In this document: positions 17,606 to 25,913 of the stretch, piece by piece
Numbering within the stretch: position 1 is the first letter of the stretch
How the letters are laid out: every line of letters begins with the position of its first letter
NCBI GenBank assembly: GCA_020442475.1
Contig: JAGRKA010000012.1
Location: 1 to 44,857, forward strand
Length of the DNA stretch: 44,857 nt
Reading direction: 5' to 3'
From: Alphaproteobacteria bacterium
Lineage (GTDB): Bacteria > Pseudomonadota > Alphaproteobacteria > Micavibrionales > Micavibrionaceae
Notes under the pieces: generated by a model
The model's database searches: none
The model's input: only the letters and a program-made list of their open reading frames with translations
What the model was told of the DNA's origin: nothing
Program-made: the position numbers and the translations under genes

Positions 17606-17748
17606 CAGATTAAAAATCAGCGATAATGGGGGATGATCAAAACACTAAAAACATCCCGTCCCAGACAGTTTAAGGCGAGGGCGTCTGTGATATGGAGCCC
17701 TTTAGCGCGGACCATTATGCCCGCTCGCTTTTGGGGCTGGAGGGGTAG
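17606..17748 (+). pseudogene. Fused gene fragments: amn 5' end joined to ftsY 3' end (duplication scar)
   Basis: From 17606 the sequence matches the region just before amn (AAAAATCAGCGATAATGGGG) and the first 13-14 codons of amn (17633-17673, MIKTLKTSRPRQF). At 17674 it switches to the last 24 codons of ftsY in frame, GEGVCDMEPFSADHYARSLL, ending in TAG at 17746-17748. Most differences from the intact genes fall at third codon positions (for example CAC/CAT, TTC/TTT, ACG/ACA). So each fragment diverged as coding DNA before it arrived here. This is the junction expected from tandem duplication of an ftsY-X-amn segment. Confidence 0.9.
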
Positions 17749-17771
17749 CGGCACAGTGCGCTTAGGGTGCT

Positions 17772-18482
17772 CTAGAGATTTGGTCCATCAGGGTGTTTTT
17801 CTTTATCCGGTTCAAAGCCCACATCACGCAAGGTCGTATATATGGTTTTGTAATCAGGAGATTTTCCCTCTTTAATAGAGGCTGCCGCATAGAGGATAGA
17901 GTGTAACGCAGTTCTTGATTGCTCAAATGTCGTCTTTTCAATAGCTTTAAGCCCCATCCCTATGAACGGAGCTTCTATGTTGTTAAGTTTTCTCCAGTTA
18001 TCAAGATCGTCGAAAGAAACACGGAAATCTTCAATGTAATTTGTCTTTCCAGTTTTGTAGAGCCTGAAATGCACCGCCATAACAGAGAGGGGGGAATAAA
18101 CACCTATTACTTTTGTCGATCCATCTTCACGTCTTTCTTCAGCATCTGCGTATCTGTCGTTTTTATGGCGATAATCGTTATGCGTGGACGTGACGTTAGC
18201 GTACATATCTCTGTTCTCGCCCGGCCGGGTGTCAAAGCAGTGTTTTAGAGAGAGCGTAATAAGTGCAGAGTCGCCACCGGCATAAGCGTACTCTCCCAAG
18301 ACAGAAGGCTGTTCTCTTTCTTCCTTTCCGATCCTGAAGCTGTATCCCGTAATGGTGCTCTGATTGTTGGGGACGGTGTCGCCGGGAGCAGCGGGTGCGT
18401 TGAAGGTTTTGACCAAATCGCGGTAAATGGGAAAAGGCAGGTCGTCAAATTTATAATTCTGTCGTGAGCTTTGCCGTTTCAT
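17772..18482 (-). CDS. Unknown protein X-B, paralogue of the 16709-17485 gene
   Basis: Encodes 236 residues from the ATG at 18482, chosen because GAGG lies six bases upstream; a longer frame begins at 18533. No known family. C-terminal landmarks FIGMGL (173-178), GKSPDY (206-211) and GF (222-223) mirror those of X-A. The middle regions also align in layout (YAY ... RPG ... R, then a strand with VHFRLYK), at perhaps a quarter identity. It is divergently oriented to amn. The flanking scar shows that X-A and X-B occupy equivalent positions. Confidence 0.62.
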   Translation of the reverse strand: MKRQSSRQNYKFDDLPFPIYRDLVKTFNAPAAPGDTVPNNQSTITGYSFRIGKEEREQPSVLGEYAYAGGDSALITLSLKHCFDTRPGENRDMYANVTSTHNDYRHKNDRYADAEERREDGSTKVIGVYSPLSVMAVHFRLYKTGKTNYIEDFRVSFDDLDNWRKLNNIEAPFIGMGLKAIEKTTFEQSRTALHSILYAAASIKEGKSPDYKTIYTTLRDVGFEPDKEKHPDGPNL

Positions 18483-18591
18483 TGGGGCCTCATTTTTGCA
18501 TGTGTGGGTGCAATATGTATATATTTTTTCCATAGTGTCAATGTGTTTTTATACCATTGGAAAATGGATTAAAAATCAGCGATAATGGGGA

Positions 18592-20010
18592 ATGATCAAA
18601 ACGCTTAAAATATCCCGTCCCAGACAGTTCAAAGACCCGGAGCAGGCCCTTGAGGCGCTCACCGAGATTTATGAGGCACAAACGGCCTTTCTGCGGGAGC
18701 AGTTCAAGGCTTTCGCTGCCGGAGAGCTAAAAAGCGGGCATGTACGCGCTTTTTACCCGTACGTTAAAATCAGGACGGAGACGGCAAGGCGGCGTGATTC
18801 CCGCTTGGCTTACGGGTTTGCGCCGCGCCCCGGCACGTACGCGACGACGGTGACGCGCCCGGACATCTTTACGCATTATTACGGCGAGCAGATACGGCTT
18901 TTAATTGAAAATCATGATGCGCCGCTTGAAATCGGGGTCAGTGAGACACCGATTCCGGTTCATTTTGCTCTGGGAGAGAATTTCCACCTTGAGGGCGGGT
19001 TGCAGGCCGAGCAATTGCGCGATTTACCGCTCTTTTTTGATGTGCCGGATCTGGACATTATGGACGATGAGATCGCGAACGGAACCTTCGTTGTTAAGGA
19101 TGGCCAGTCCGCGCCTCTGTCGCTCTTTACCGCGCCGCGCGTGGATCTAAGCCTTCAGCGTTTGCGCCATTATTGCGGGACGGAGTCTCACCATTTTCAG
19201 AATTATATCCTCTTTACCAATTACCAGTTTTATATCGACGAATTTATCAAACTTGGTCTGAAACGCTCCGGGGACGGCCAGTACACGGAGTTTATCCAGC
19301 CTGAGGAGGGCAAAAGATTGCCGCAAATGCCTGCTTATCACCTCAAGCGGGCGGATGGCGCCGGGATTACGATGGTTAATATCGGGGTCGGCCCGTCTAA
19401 TGCGAAAACGATTACCGATCATATCGCCGTGCTGCGCCCGCACGCATGGATCATGCTGGGCCATTGCGCAGGGCTGCGAAACTCGCAGAAACTAGGCGAT
19501 TACGTGCTCGCACATGGCTATTTGCGAGAGGATAATATCCTCGACCGGGATCTTGAGCCGAGCATTCCTATCCCGGCGCTGGCAGAGATCCAACTCGCAC
19601 TCGAAGACGCTGTTGCGCAAGTGACGGGAGAGAGCGGGTACGATACGAAAAAGGTCATGCGGACCGGGACCGTTGCAACGACTGACGACCGGAACTGGGA
19701 GTTGCAATCCTCGACCCGCCAGAATTTACGCCTGTCACAGAGCCGGGCAATCGCGATGGATATGGAATCAGGGACGATTGCCGCGAACGGTTTTCGCTTT
19801 CGTGTACCCTATGGAACGCTTCTCTGTGTGTCCGATAAACCGCTCCACGGAGAGCTAAAACTTCCCGGTATGGCGGATAGTTTTTACCGCGAGCGGGTTG
19901 AGCAGCATTTGCAGGTTGGCCTGCTGGCCATGGAGATTCTGCGGGACATCGCGCCCGGCAAACTCCACAGCCGGAAACTGCGCAGCTTCAACGAAGTTGC
20001 GTTTCAGTAG
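18592..20010 (+). CDS. amn: AMP nucleosidase
   Basis: A 472-residue enzyme that hydrolyses AMP to adenine and ribose 5-phosphate, a purine salvage and adenylate-level control step. The N-terminal Amn-specific domain shows FYPYVKIRTETARRRDSRLAYGF in pieces and DIFTHYYGEQIRLL. The C-terminal nucleoside-phosphorylase-like domain shows NIGVGPSNAKTITDHIAVLRP, LGHCAGLRNSQKLGDYVLA and MDMESGTIAANGFRFRVPYG. The length is typical. Its first 14 codons and upstream region are duplicated at 17606-17673. Confidence 0.97.
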   Translation: MIKTLKISRPRQFKDPEQALEALTEIYEAQTAFLREQFKAFAAGELKSGHVRAFYPYVKIRTETARRRDSRLAYGFAPRPGTYATTVTRPDIFTHYYGEQIRLLIENHDAPLEIGVSETPIPVHFALGENFHLEGGLQAEQLRDLPLFFDVPDLDIMDDEIANGTFVVKDGQSAPLSLFTAPRVDLSLQRLRHYCGTESHHFQNYILFTNYQFYIDEFIKLGLKRSGDGQYTEFIQPEEGKRLPQMPAYHLKRADGAGITMVNIGVGPSNAKTITDHIAVLRPHAWIMLGHCAGLRNSQKLGDYVLAHGYLREDNILDRDLEPSIPIPALAEIQLALEDAVAQVTGESGYDTKKVMRTGTVATTDDRNWELQSSTRQNLRLSQSRAIAMDMESGTIAANGFRFRVPYGTLLCVSDKPLHGELKLPGMADSFYRERVEQHLQVGLLAMEILRDIAPGKLHSRKLRSFNEVAFQ

Positions 20011-20035
20011 CGGCCCAATTAGAGAAGGAAAACGA

Positions 20036-20254
20036 ATGCTCTTCAGGATTAGAAAAAATATCGATACTACGAGGATTAGGCTCCATCTGCTCAGGGCGGA
20101 GCTGCTCTGCAGGAGGAATAACCGTTATTATGCAGATTCTCCCGACAAGATGCGGTCGCGCAATTATTTTCTAGATACATTACGAACGTACAGAAAGGCC
20201 GGGTGTTTTCCTCAAAATAACCTAAGTCATGTTGACGCCTGTTTTCAGGGATGA
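20036..20254 (+). CDS. N-terminal fragment of a split membrane-protein gene
   Basis: The ATG at 20036 is preceded by an excellent GAAGGA site and opens a basic 72-residue reading frame (MLFRIRKNIDTTRI ... YRKAGCFPQNNLSHV). The frame stops at 20254. The following frame, starting at 20229 within this one, continues with PVFRDDAGTLCAVGYLMY, the pattern expected next in proteins of this kind. One extra base near 20230-20240 would explain the break. It is 26 nt downstream of amn and in the same direction. Alternatively it is an independent small protein overlapping its neighbour by 26 nt. Confidence 0.5.
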   Translation: MLFRIRKNIDTTRIRLHLLRAELLCRRNNRYYADSPDKMRSRNYFLDTLRTYRKAGCFPQNNLSHVDACFQG

Positions 20255-21209
20255 TGCGGGGACGCTGTGTGCTGTCGGGTATTTGATGTATGCGGATGAT
20301 CAGACAGAGATGATCGATGATATCGTTCGTTCAGACAATCTTATCCGTCTGAAGGATACGTGTCCGGCACCTGTCTGTGACTGGTTGTCTGATATCTATC
20401 TTACCCCCGAAGAGGCCGCAGCGATTCAGCCGACTTATGAATTATGCCGGTACGGAGGGTTCTATTGTAAAACGATTGATATTCCACAGCCGGGGCCTAT
20501 GCAGGGCTTTTTTTTGAATCTGTACGACATCCTTTTTTCTTTTGGGCCTGCGATTATCGGTCTGTTTCTGAGCTGTCTTTTTTATTTTTGTGCTCTTAAG
20601 GCGCTTTCTCTGCTTGCGGGAAAAAGAAAAATCATATATGGCGGTATCGCCGTGAGTTTACTATTGCCTTTTGTATATTGCCTCTCCGTTTTTGTACCGC
20701 AATTTGGCTTTAGTCGCTCAGGTTTTTATTGGCGTTTCCTTATGCAATGGGAGCGCATGTTCCTTGGTGACGGAGGGCATTTCAGGCCGGACCCGGATGC
20801 GTTTCAGATTGGGAGCGTTTTGTTTCTTTTGATCGTATTTTTGTCTTTGGCTCATGCCTGTTTTTCCAAGAAGAGGACTGATTCAAATTTAAGGCTCTTG
20901 CCTTTCATTGATGTGAAGAAAGGGATTGTCGCAGTGCTTGCGCTGGCTGTTATCGTATCCTCATCAGTCATGGCCGTATCCGGGAGTGGATACATCTCTG
21001 AAGGCGCACGTCTTCACAAGATCAAAAAAACGGAGAGGGCGAATCGCCCCAAATCCGCTTGGGTGCTTAAAGAGAAATATCGTTGGATTTACGATGACCC
21101 GCAGGCTGTGGGGATGTTTGGTGATGTCAACGAGGCATATGTACAGAAAAAACAGGAAGAAATAGAAAGAGCAGAGAGAAATAGAAAGCAGGAGCACGTT
21201 GATGAGTAA
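20229..21209 (+). CDS. Multi-pass membrane protein, probably the 3' part of a split gene
   Basis: A 326-residue frame. The first ~80 residues (GTLCAVGYLMYADDQ ... LTPEEAAAIQPTYELC) form a soluble domain found in uncharacterised exported or membrane proteins. Four hydrophobic segments follow (about residues 97-118, 130-150, 195-212 and 230-250) and then a basic, helical tail. No ribosome site precedes the ATG at 20229, whereas the overlapping upstream frame has a strong one. A full product would be about 388 residues. Function unknown. It overlaps the next gene by 8 nt. Confidence 0.65.
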   Translation: MLTPVFRDDAGTLCAVGYLMYADDQTEMIDDIVRSDNLIRLKDTCPAPVCDWLSDIYLTPEEAAAIQPTYELCRYGGFYCKTIDIPQPGPMQGFFLNLYDILFSFGPAIIGLFLSCLFYFCALKALSLLAGKRKIIYGGIAVSLLLPFVYCLSVFVPQFGFSRSGFYWRFLMQWERMFLGDGGHFRPDPDAFQIGSVLFLLIVFLSLAHACFSKKRTDSNLRLLPFIDVKKGIVAVLALAVIVSSSVMAVSGSGYISEGARLHKIKKTERANRPKSAWVLKEKYRWIYDDPQAVGMFGDVNEAYVQKKQEEIERAERNRKQEHVDE

Positions 21210-21603
21210 TCTGCATCCGTTGCCTTATCTAGCTGTAGCGATTTGCCTGTTCCTGTTGACTCTTCTTTTTGAGATTTTGATACGTACGGGTGTCTTTTTG
21301 CCGCAATACGGGGATATTCCGTTTCATACCGTCTCTTTTCTGGTTTTTGCGCAGGGGATTGTCTTTGTTTTTATGATTTTTGATCTCAAAATACCTAAGC
21401 GCATGCGTGTATTTGTAACAAAGAAAGCCTTATTTGTTTATGCTGTGGCCGTTTTTTTGTTTTTCCTTCCGAATCTCTTTCTCGATGCGAACCAGTTTTC
21501 TGGATTTCTCATGCTGCATTTTGAAATTATCGGGTTTTTTTTATTATTTGGTGGGGCTTTGGCAATGGGCCTTATCTCGCTGTATAAAATACGCAGGTCA
21601 TGA
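21202..21603 (+). CDS. Four-helix membrane protein of unknown function
   Basis: Encodes 133 residues from the ATG at 21202, with AGGAG seven bases upstream; a TTG one codon earlier is less likely. Four hydrophobic segments cover about residues 8-28, 41-62, 76-93 and 104-128. The last eight bases of the preceding membrane-protein gene overlap this start (ATGAGTAA), indicating translational coupling and a shared role, perhaps a two-subunit membrane complex. I recognise no family. Base composition is A+T-rich, like its partner. Confidence 0.65.
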   Translation: MSNLHPLPYLAVAICLFLLTLLFEILIRTGVFLPQYGDIPFHTVSFLVFAQGIVFVFMIFDLKIPKRMRVFVTKKALFVYAVAVFLFFLPNLFLDANQFSGFLMLHFEIIGFFLLFGGALAMGLISLYKIRRS

Positions 21604-21611
21604 TTGGGGAG

Positions 21612-21902
21612 TTAGACCTCTATATCAATCAGAGAGCCGCGTGGGCGCTCTGTTTGGTCGGCATTGTCTGTGTGGCGTGTGCGATCATGCGATAGAGCAG
21701 ATTTTTGTTGCTGTTGCAAAGGGCTTTCAGCGCGCGTATTTGCTCTTGCCTCCTGCGTATTGGCCGCTGGAGACGTGCCGGAGGCTCCGGTCAGGTTTTC
21801 CCCTGTTTTTTTGGGCTGCCCGTCAGCATTCTCTCCGGGCCTGAAAGGTGTAGCCAGAGGGATTTGCTGTTGTCCGCCGATTCCGCTTAACGGTCCTGCC
21901 AT
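21612..21902 (-). CDS. Small Gln/Thr/Ala-rich hypothetical protein
   Basis: A 96-residue protein of low complexity (Gly, Gln, Thr, Ala and Arg rich, with a QQQQ run), probably disordered, ending in the hydrophobic motif RGSLIDIEV. No signal peptide or membrane segment. The start is supported by AAGGA six bases before the ATG. It is convergent with the 21202-21603 gene. From 21903 to 22193 (291 nt) I see no firm gene, only short open stretches and the leader of the following DUF2336 gene. Confidence 0.52.
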   Translation of the reverse strand: MAGPLSGIGGQQQIPLATPFRPGENADGQPKKTGENLTGASGTSPAANTQEARANTRAESPLQQQQKSALSHDRTRHTDNADQTERPRGSLIDIEV

Positions 21903-22193
21903 GATCGATCCTTATCCTTCATCGTACCAAAATATAAGGGCCCAGCTTTTATCATACTGGAAAACCCTTAACAAAGCTTATACGCAGGCTTGCAAAGGCT
22001 ACAAGAATCCAGTGTATAAGGCAAATGCTGTTTTTTAACCTTTTGATAACAAAGATTTAACGGAAATGTAAGAAAGGCGGCGTATAAAGGATGCAGGAAC
22101 AAGAAGGAATACGTACGTATATTATTGCTACTCACAGCATGTCTTGCGGGTCGTTTCCTTCAAAAACGTAAAACTGAGTTATAAAGGTTATCT

Positions 22194-23360
22194 GTGCGAG
22201 ACGAAAACACAGAAGTGGAAAAGAAATTGGCTTTTTTGGATAAAACATCGCGTGTCACGCCTGTTCTGGTCCGTCTGTATGACAGTCAGAAGCTTCACGG
22301 TTTGGCCAAGGAGAATAAGCCTCTCGCCCGTGCGGAACTGACAAGCGCGGTCAGCGAGCTATTGGATATGGATCTGGAGCCACGCGAGAGCGAGCTTGTC
22401 GCTGATGTGTTGATCGCCCTGATGCAGCAGGCCGCCATTGATTTGCGGCAAGCTCTGGCAGAAAAACTATCCGCTGTCGATAACGCGCCTTTGCGCCTTG
22501 TCCTACAACTTGCGAATGATGAAATCGAGGTCGCTGCACCTGTTTTGAAAAAAAGCCCGGTTTTAAGCGATCTGGACCTGATTTATATCATCAAGGCCAA
22601 GGGGGCCGAATATTGGCAGGTGATCGCAGCCCGGCAAATTCTAAGCGATCAGGTCATGAATTTGCTTGCTGATACCGGGGATTTTGGGACGGCGCAGGCC
22701 TTGGTGGATAATGCCCATATCAAATTGACAGAGCACACGGCGCTTGCACTGGCCGATCTTGCCCGCAATTCCGTTGATCTGGCTAGACCGTTGCTGCGGC
22801 GCGGGGAGCTGTCCGAGGATATGGTCAAGGCTCTTTACCGCTCTGCTGGTGAGCAGATCAAGGCCTTTATTCTGGAGAATTATACGATTGAGTACCCGTC
22901 TTTGGCACAGGCTGTTGATGAGATTGTCATCGATATGGTTCAGGAGGTCGGGCGGGCCGGGAGATTTACGCCGACTGAGTCGATGATGAAGGCGGCTGTA
23001 CGCTTCCGGGAGAAGGGGCTTTTATCGGTCAAGCTGATGATGGGGACATTGCGCCGGGGGCAGGTCCAGTCCTTTATCGCCCAGTTCTCGGAGTTTACCG
23101 GGCTGCCGGTTAGAAGCGTCGAGGATATTCTGATGCAAACAAGCGGGCAGGGGCTTGCAGTCGCCTGTAAGGCCAGTGGTGTTGAAAAGCCTGACTTCGT
23201 GTCCATTTTTCTGCTGACGAACTCCATGCGCGATCAGGGGCGGATGGTTGATCTAAAAGACATGACAAAGGCTGTCGAGTATTACACGCGTATCCGGGAG
23301 GATGTGGCTCGCGATATTCTTGAGAACTCGTCAAAAAGAAAAAATAGCAATCCAGACTAA
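22194..23360 (+). CDS. DUF2336 domain protein
   Basis: A 388-residue, largely helical soluble protein matching the alphaproteobacterial DUF2336 family (HEAT-like repeats). Examples are RAELTSAVSELLDMDLEPRE, LRQALAEKLSAVDNAPLRLV, LANDEIEVAAPVLKKSPVLSD and the YWQVIAARQILSDQVMNLLAD segment, each followed by similar helical pairs. Starts at GTG 22194, with AAAGG eight bases upstream. The biochemical function of the family is not established; members are thought to act as regulatory scaffolds. It converges on pgk with an 11-nt gap. Confidence 0.9.
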   Translation: MRDENTEVEKKLAFLDKTSRVTPVLVRLYDSQKLHGLAKENKPLARAELTSAVSELLDMDLEPRESELVADVLIALMQQAAIDLRQALAEKLSAVDNAPLRLVLQLANDEIEVAAPVLKKSPVLSDLDLIYIIKAKGAEYWQVIAARQILSDQVMNLLADTGDFGTAQALVDNAHIKLTEHTALALADLARNSVDLARPLLRRGELSEDMVKALYRSAGEQIKAFILENYTIEYPSLAQAVDEIVIDMVQEVGRAGRFTPTESMMKAAVRFREKGLLSVKLMMGTLRRGQVQSFIAQFSEFTGLPVRSVEDILMQTSGQGLAVACKASGVEKPDFVSIFLLTNSMRDQGRMVDLKDMTKAVEYYTRIREDVARDILENSSKRKNSNPD

Positions 23361-23371
23361 CTTATAAGGCT

Positions 23372-24616
23372 CTAGGCGGCTTTCGTGCAGGCTGAGAGGG
23401 CTGCAACACCGGGCAGAGGCTTGCCTTCTAGCCATTCAAGGAAGGCGCCACCCGCCGTTGAGATATAAGAGAGGTCGCCGCTTTTTATTTCCGCATTTTC
23501 CAGGGCCGCCAGCGTATCGCCACCACCCGCGATGCTGGTGAGCGTACCTTTGTGGGTCAGCTCTGCGGCGCAGGCTGCAACAGCGTTTGTACCCGTGTCG
23601 AAGGGGGGGATTTCGAAAACGCCCATCGGGCCGTTCCAGACCAGCGTTTTACAGTGCTCAAGAATCCGGGAGATATTCCGGATACTTTCCGGACCGATAT
23701 CGATCGCCATATGGTCTGCCGGGATTTGATCCGCCTTAACGGTCTGGATATCTGCGTTGCTTTTGATTTCAGTGACGCAGACGCAATCGACCGGAAGAAT
23801 GATTTCACAGCCCGTTTTCTTCGCATGGATCATGATTTTACGGGCTTCCTCAGCCATGTCCTTTTCGCACAAGGAGCTGCCGATATCGGCGCCTTGCGCA
23901 AAGAGGAACGTATTGGCCATGCCGCCGCCAAGAATAAGATAATCCACTTTCTCAACCAGATTGTATAATACTTTGAGTTTTGTGGATATTTTTGATCCTC
24001 CGGTAATGGCGGCCACCGGTTTCTCCGGATTGCCCAGCGCCGCGTTCAGCGCATTTAATTCACCTTCCATCAGGAGACCTGCCGCCGGGGGCAGCAGATG
24101 AGCAAGTCCTTCGGTTGAGGCGTGGGCGCGGTGGGAGGCTGAAAAGGCGTCGTTCACATAGACATCTCCAAGGCAGGCCAGCGCCGCTGCGAAGGAGGGA
24201 TCATTCGCCTTTTCCCCCTTGTGGAAGCGCAGATTTTCGAGCAGGAGGATATCCCCGTTGCCGAGGGCGTCTGCGACCGCACGGGCTTTATCGCCGATAC
24301 AATCCGGGGCAAAGCGTATATCCGCGCCCCAGCATTTTTCAAGTGCGGGCACAAGGAAGGCCAGCGACATTTCAGGGTTTTGCTCGCCTTCCGGGCGGCC
24401 AAAATGGGAGAGAATAATGATTTTCGCACCTTCTTTGCGCAGATGGTCGATCGTGGGTTTCAGGCGGTCGATCCGGGTTGTGTCCGTCACGCGGCCCCGC
24501 TGTGCCGGGACGTTTAAATCCGCCCGCAACAAAACTCGCTTGCCCTTAAGGTCCATATCCCTGATCGACTTGAAATGCATGCCCGTATCCGTTCGTGTTG
24601 CCAAAGAATCGGCCAT
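23372..24616 (-). CDS. pgk: Phosphoglycerate kinase
   Basis: A 414-residue glycolytic enzyme transferring phosphate between 1,3-bisphosphoglycerate and ADP. Signatures are RVLLRADLNVPAQ, LSHFGRPEG, the LLENLRFHKGEK region, NDAFSASHRAHASTEG, GGSKISTKLKVL, WNGPMGVFE and the terminal SIAGGGDTLAALE ... STAGGAFLEWLEGKPLPGV. Full length. The first twelve residues (MADSLATRTDTG) may be extra: an ATG at residue 13 gives a more usual start. It stands alone here, without gap or fba genes beside it. Confidence 0.98.
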   Translation of the reverse strand: MADSLATRTDTGMHFKSIRDMDLKGKRVLLRADLNVPAQRGRVTDTTRIDRLKPTIDHLRKEGAKIIILSHFGRPEGEQNPEMSLAFLVPALEKCWGADIRFAPDCIGDKARAVADALGNGDILLLENLRFHKGEKANDPSFAAALACLGDVYVNDAFSASHRAHASTEGLAHLLPPAAGLLMEGELNALNAALGNPEKPVAAITGGSKISTKLKVLYNLVEKVDYLILGGGMANTFLFAQGADIGSSLCEKDMAEEARKIMIHAKKTGCEIILPVDCVCVTEIKSNADIQTVKADQIPADHMAIDIGPESIRNISRILEHCKTLVWNGPMGVFEIPPFDTGTNAVAACAAELTHKGTLTSIAGGGDTLAALENAEIKSGDLSYISTAGGAFLEWLEGKPLPGVAALSACTKAA

Positions 24617-24701
24617 ACCATAGGGATATGTGCCTCGCTTTTCAATAGAGACTGTTATGGGGTTGGGTTAGAAGCGGATGAGTGAGTGATCATAAATGAC
24701 G

Positions 24702-24960
24702 GTCATTGCGAGCGACTATAGTCATTCCGGTTAAAAATTGGACATATTTCTCAAACGTCATCCCGTTGGCGCTTTCGCGAAAGCGAAAGCTTGCACGAAC
24801 GGGATCCACATAAGGTCAGCCGCTTTGCGGCTGGCATTCCCGGATCCCCGCTGTTTTAGGTTCGCTACGCTCACCCGCGGGGACGACAATAGGAAGATGT
24901 ATGATTTTGACCCTAGAGTGCCTGCTGGATTGCTTCGTTACGTTCGCGCCTCGCAATGAC
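24702..24960. repeat. Nested repeats: split palindrome with other repeats inside
   Basis: The 369-nt gap 24617-24985 holds no gene. It begins GTCATTGCGAGCGA (24702-24715) and ends CTGGATTGCTTCG ... CTCGCAATGAC (24925-24960), the two halves of the palindrome seen at 8907. Between them lie unrelated repeat words: CATTCCGGTTAA and ACATATTTCTCAAACG (also near 27421 and 31130), TTTCGCGAAAGCGAAAG, GCCGCTTTGCGGC, and a CCCGC/GCGGGGACGAC pair. One repeat appears to have been interrupted by others. Confidence 0.65.
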
Positions 24961-24985
24961 AATTTAGGGGATCAGTTTATAAAGC

Positions 24986-25888
24986 CTACTCTTCCACCTC
25001 ATCCGCTTCCGCATCCTCAATAATCTCAATCGCTTCGGGGTGGTCGATTTCGATATAGGGGCCGTTATACATCTCGACCCATCCACGAACCCTTACGGTC
25101 TTCCCATTAAAGGAAAGCGGGTCTATTCCTTGTTTTGAAAAGAGTCGCTTGCTGCCCGGCGGGATTGAAACGGTAAAATCGTCCCGCCAGTTTTGCCCGA
25201 AATTCAGATAGACCCGGTTCTTCTTAATGGCGGCGCTTTCGACTCGTCCCTCGACCAGCGCGAAGCGCCCTGCTGCTCCGGCAGCTTCATCGGGCGTAAG
25301 AATTCTGTGCGTATCTTCCACCCACAGGCCCAGCCCGTCCGCTCTGGCCTGTTCCTCGCGTGTGATCATCTGCCCGGCCATTTCAGGGTTGCGTTGTGAG
25401 GTCCTTACCCGCGCCAGCCCCAAAGACAGCAGCGTGCCCTGAACCCACAGCCCGCCCTCCTGCCGTTCCAGATGGGCGATATGGTGCCCCATCCGGTTCA
25501 TGCGGCCCCAGTCTTTTTTCGGTGTCTGGTAAAGATCAACCTCTTTTCCGATGAGCATATCCCTGAGGATATCCATCGCGAGCGCCGTATATTTGCCGTT
25601 GTCCTCTGCACTGTCGTCCTCAGGATCATAATCCGGAAAATCCAGCCCGGCGAGCCTGATGATCCGCCCGCCCTGAAGCTGGAGCCTTTGCGGGTCGATA
25701 ATGGCCGTTACGCGCCCGCTCCCGGTTTTTCGCAGCGCGTCGAACATTGCACGTTGATCGCTCTGCTCTTGTCCTTGAGCTTGCGGCTGCGGGGTCATAT
25801 TGGTGATCTCTGCTCGCGTGAGGACTGGAAATAGCGAGAAAAGGGTGGTCAGGGCGATAAAAAGCGCTAATATCTGTTTCGTCGTCAT
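24986..25888 (-). CDS. Secreted thermonuclease (SNase)-like protein
   Basis: Encodes 300 residues from the ATG at 25888, which gives a clear signal peptide (MTTKQILALFIALTTLF ... RAE); a longer frame adds 38 unsupported residues. Residues ~55-180 resemble an SNase/TNase OB-fold (GRVTAIIDPQRLQL, RIIRLAGLDFPDYD, KEVDLYQTPKKDWGRMNRMGH, LLSLGLARV). The catalytic Glu of RLxGIDxPE is Asp here, and the basic loop is GRMNRMG, so nuclease activity is doubtful. A second OB-like domain and an acidic tail follow. Its start is 10-25 nt from the divergent M48 gene. Confidence 0.8.
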   Translation of the reverse strand: MTTKQILALFIALTTLFSLFPVLTRAEITNMTPQPQAQGQEQSDQRAMFDALRKTGSGRVTAIIDPQRLQLQGGRIIRLAGLDFPDYDPEDDSAEDNGKYTALAMDILRDMLIGKEVDLYQTPKKDWGRMNRMGHHIAHLERQEGGLWVQGTLLSLGLARVRTSQRNPEMAGQMITREEQARADGLGLWVEDTHRILTPDEAAGAAGRFALVEGRVESAAIKKNRVYLNFGQNWRDDFTVSIPPGSKRLFSKQGIDPLSFNGKTVRVRGWVEMYNGPYIEIDHPEAIEIIEDAEADEVEE

Positions 25889-25913
25889 AGCCTCGGATAT
25901 GGAGTGTTTACGG

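Noticed and set aside
17633..17875. 80-codon plus-strand frame as a gene
   Set aside because: It is a chimera of amn 5' sequence read into ftsY sequence in a different frame, a by-product of the duplication scar.
24115..24623. Several 100-130 codon plus-strand frames opposite pgk
   Set aside because: They are antisense to strongly conserved phosphoglycerate kinase sequence.
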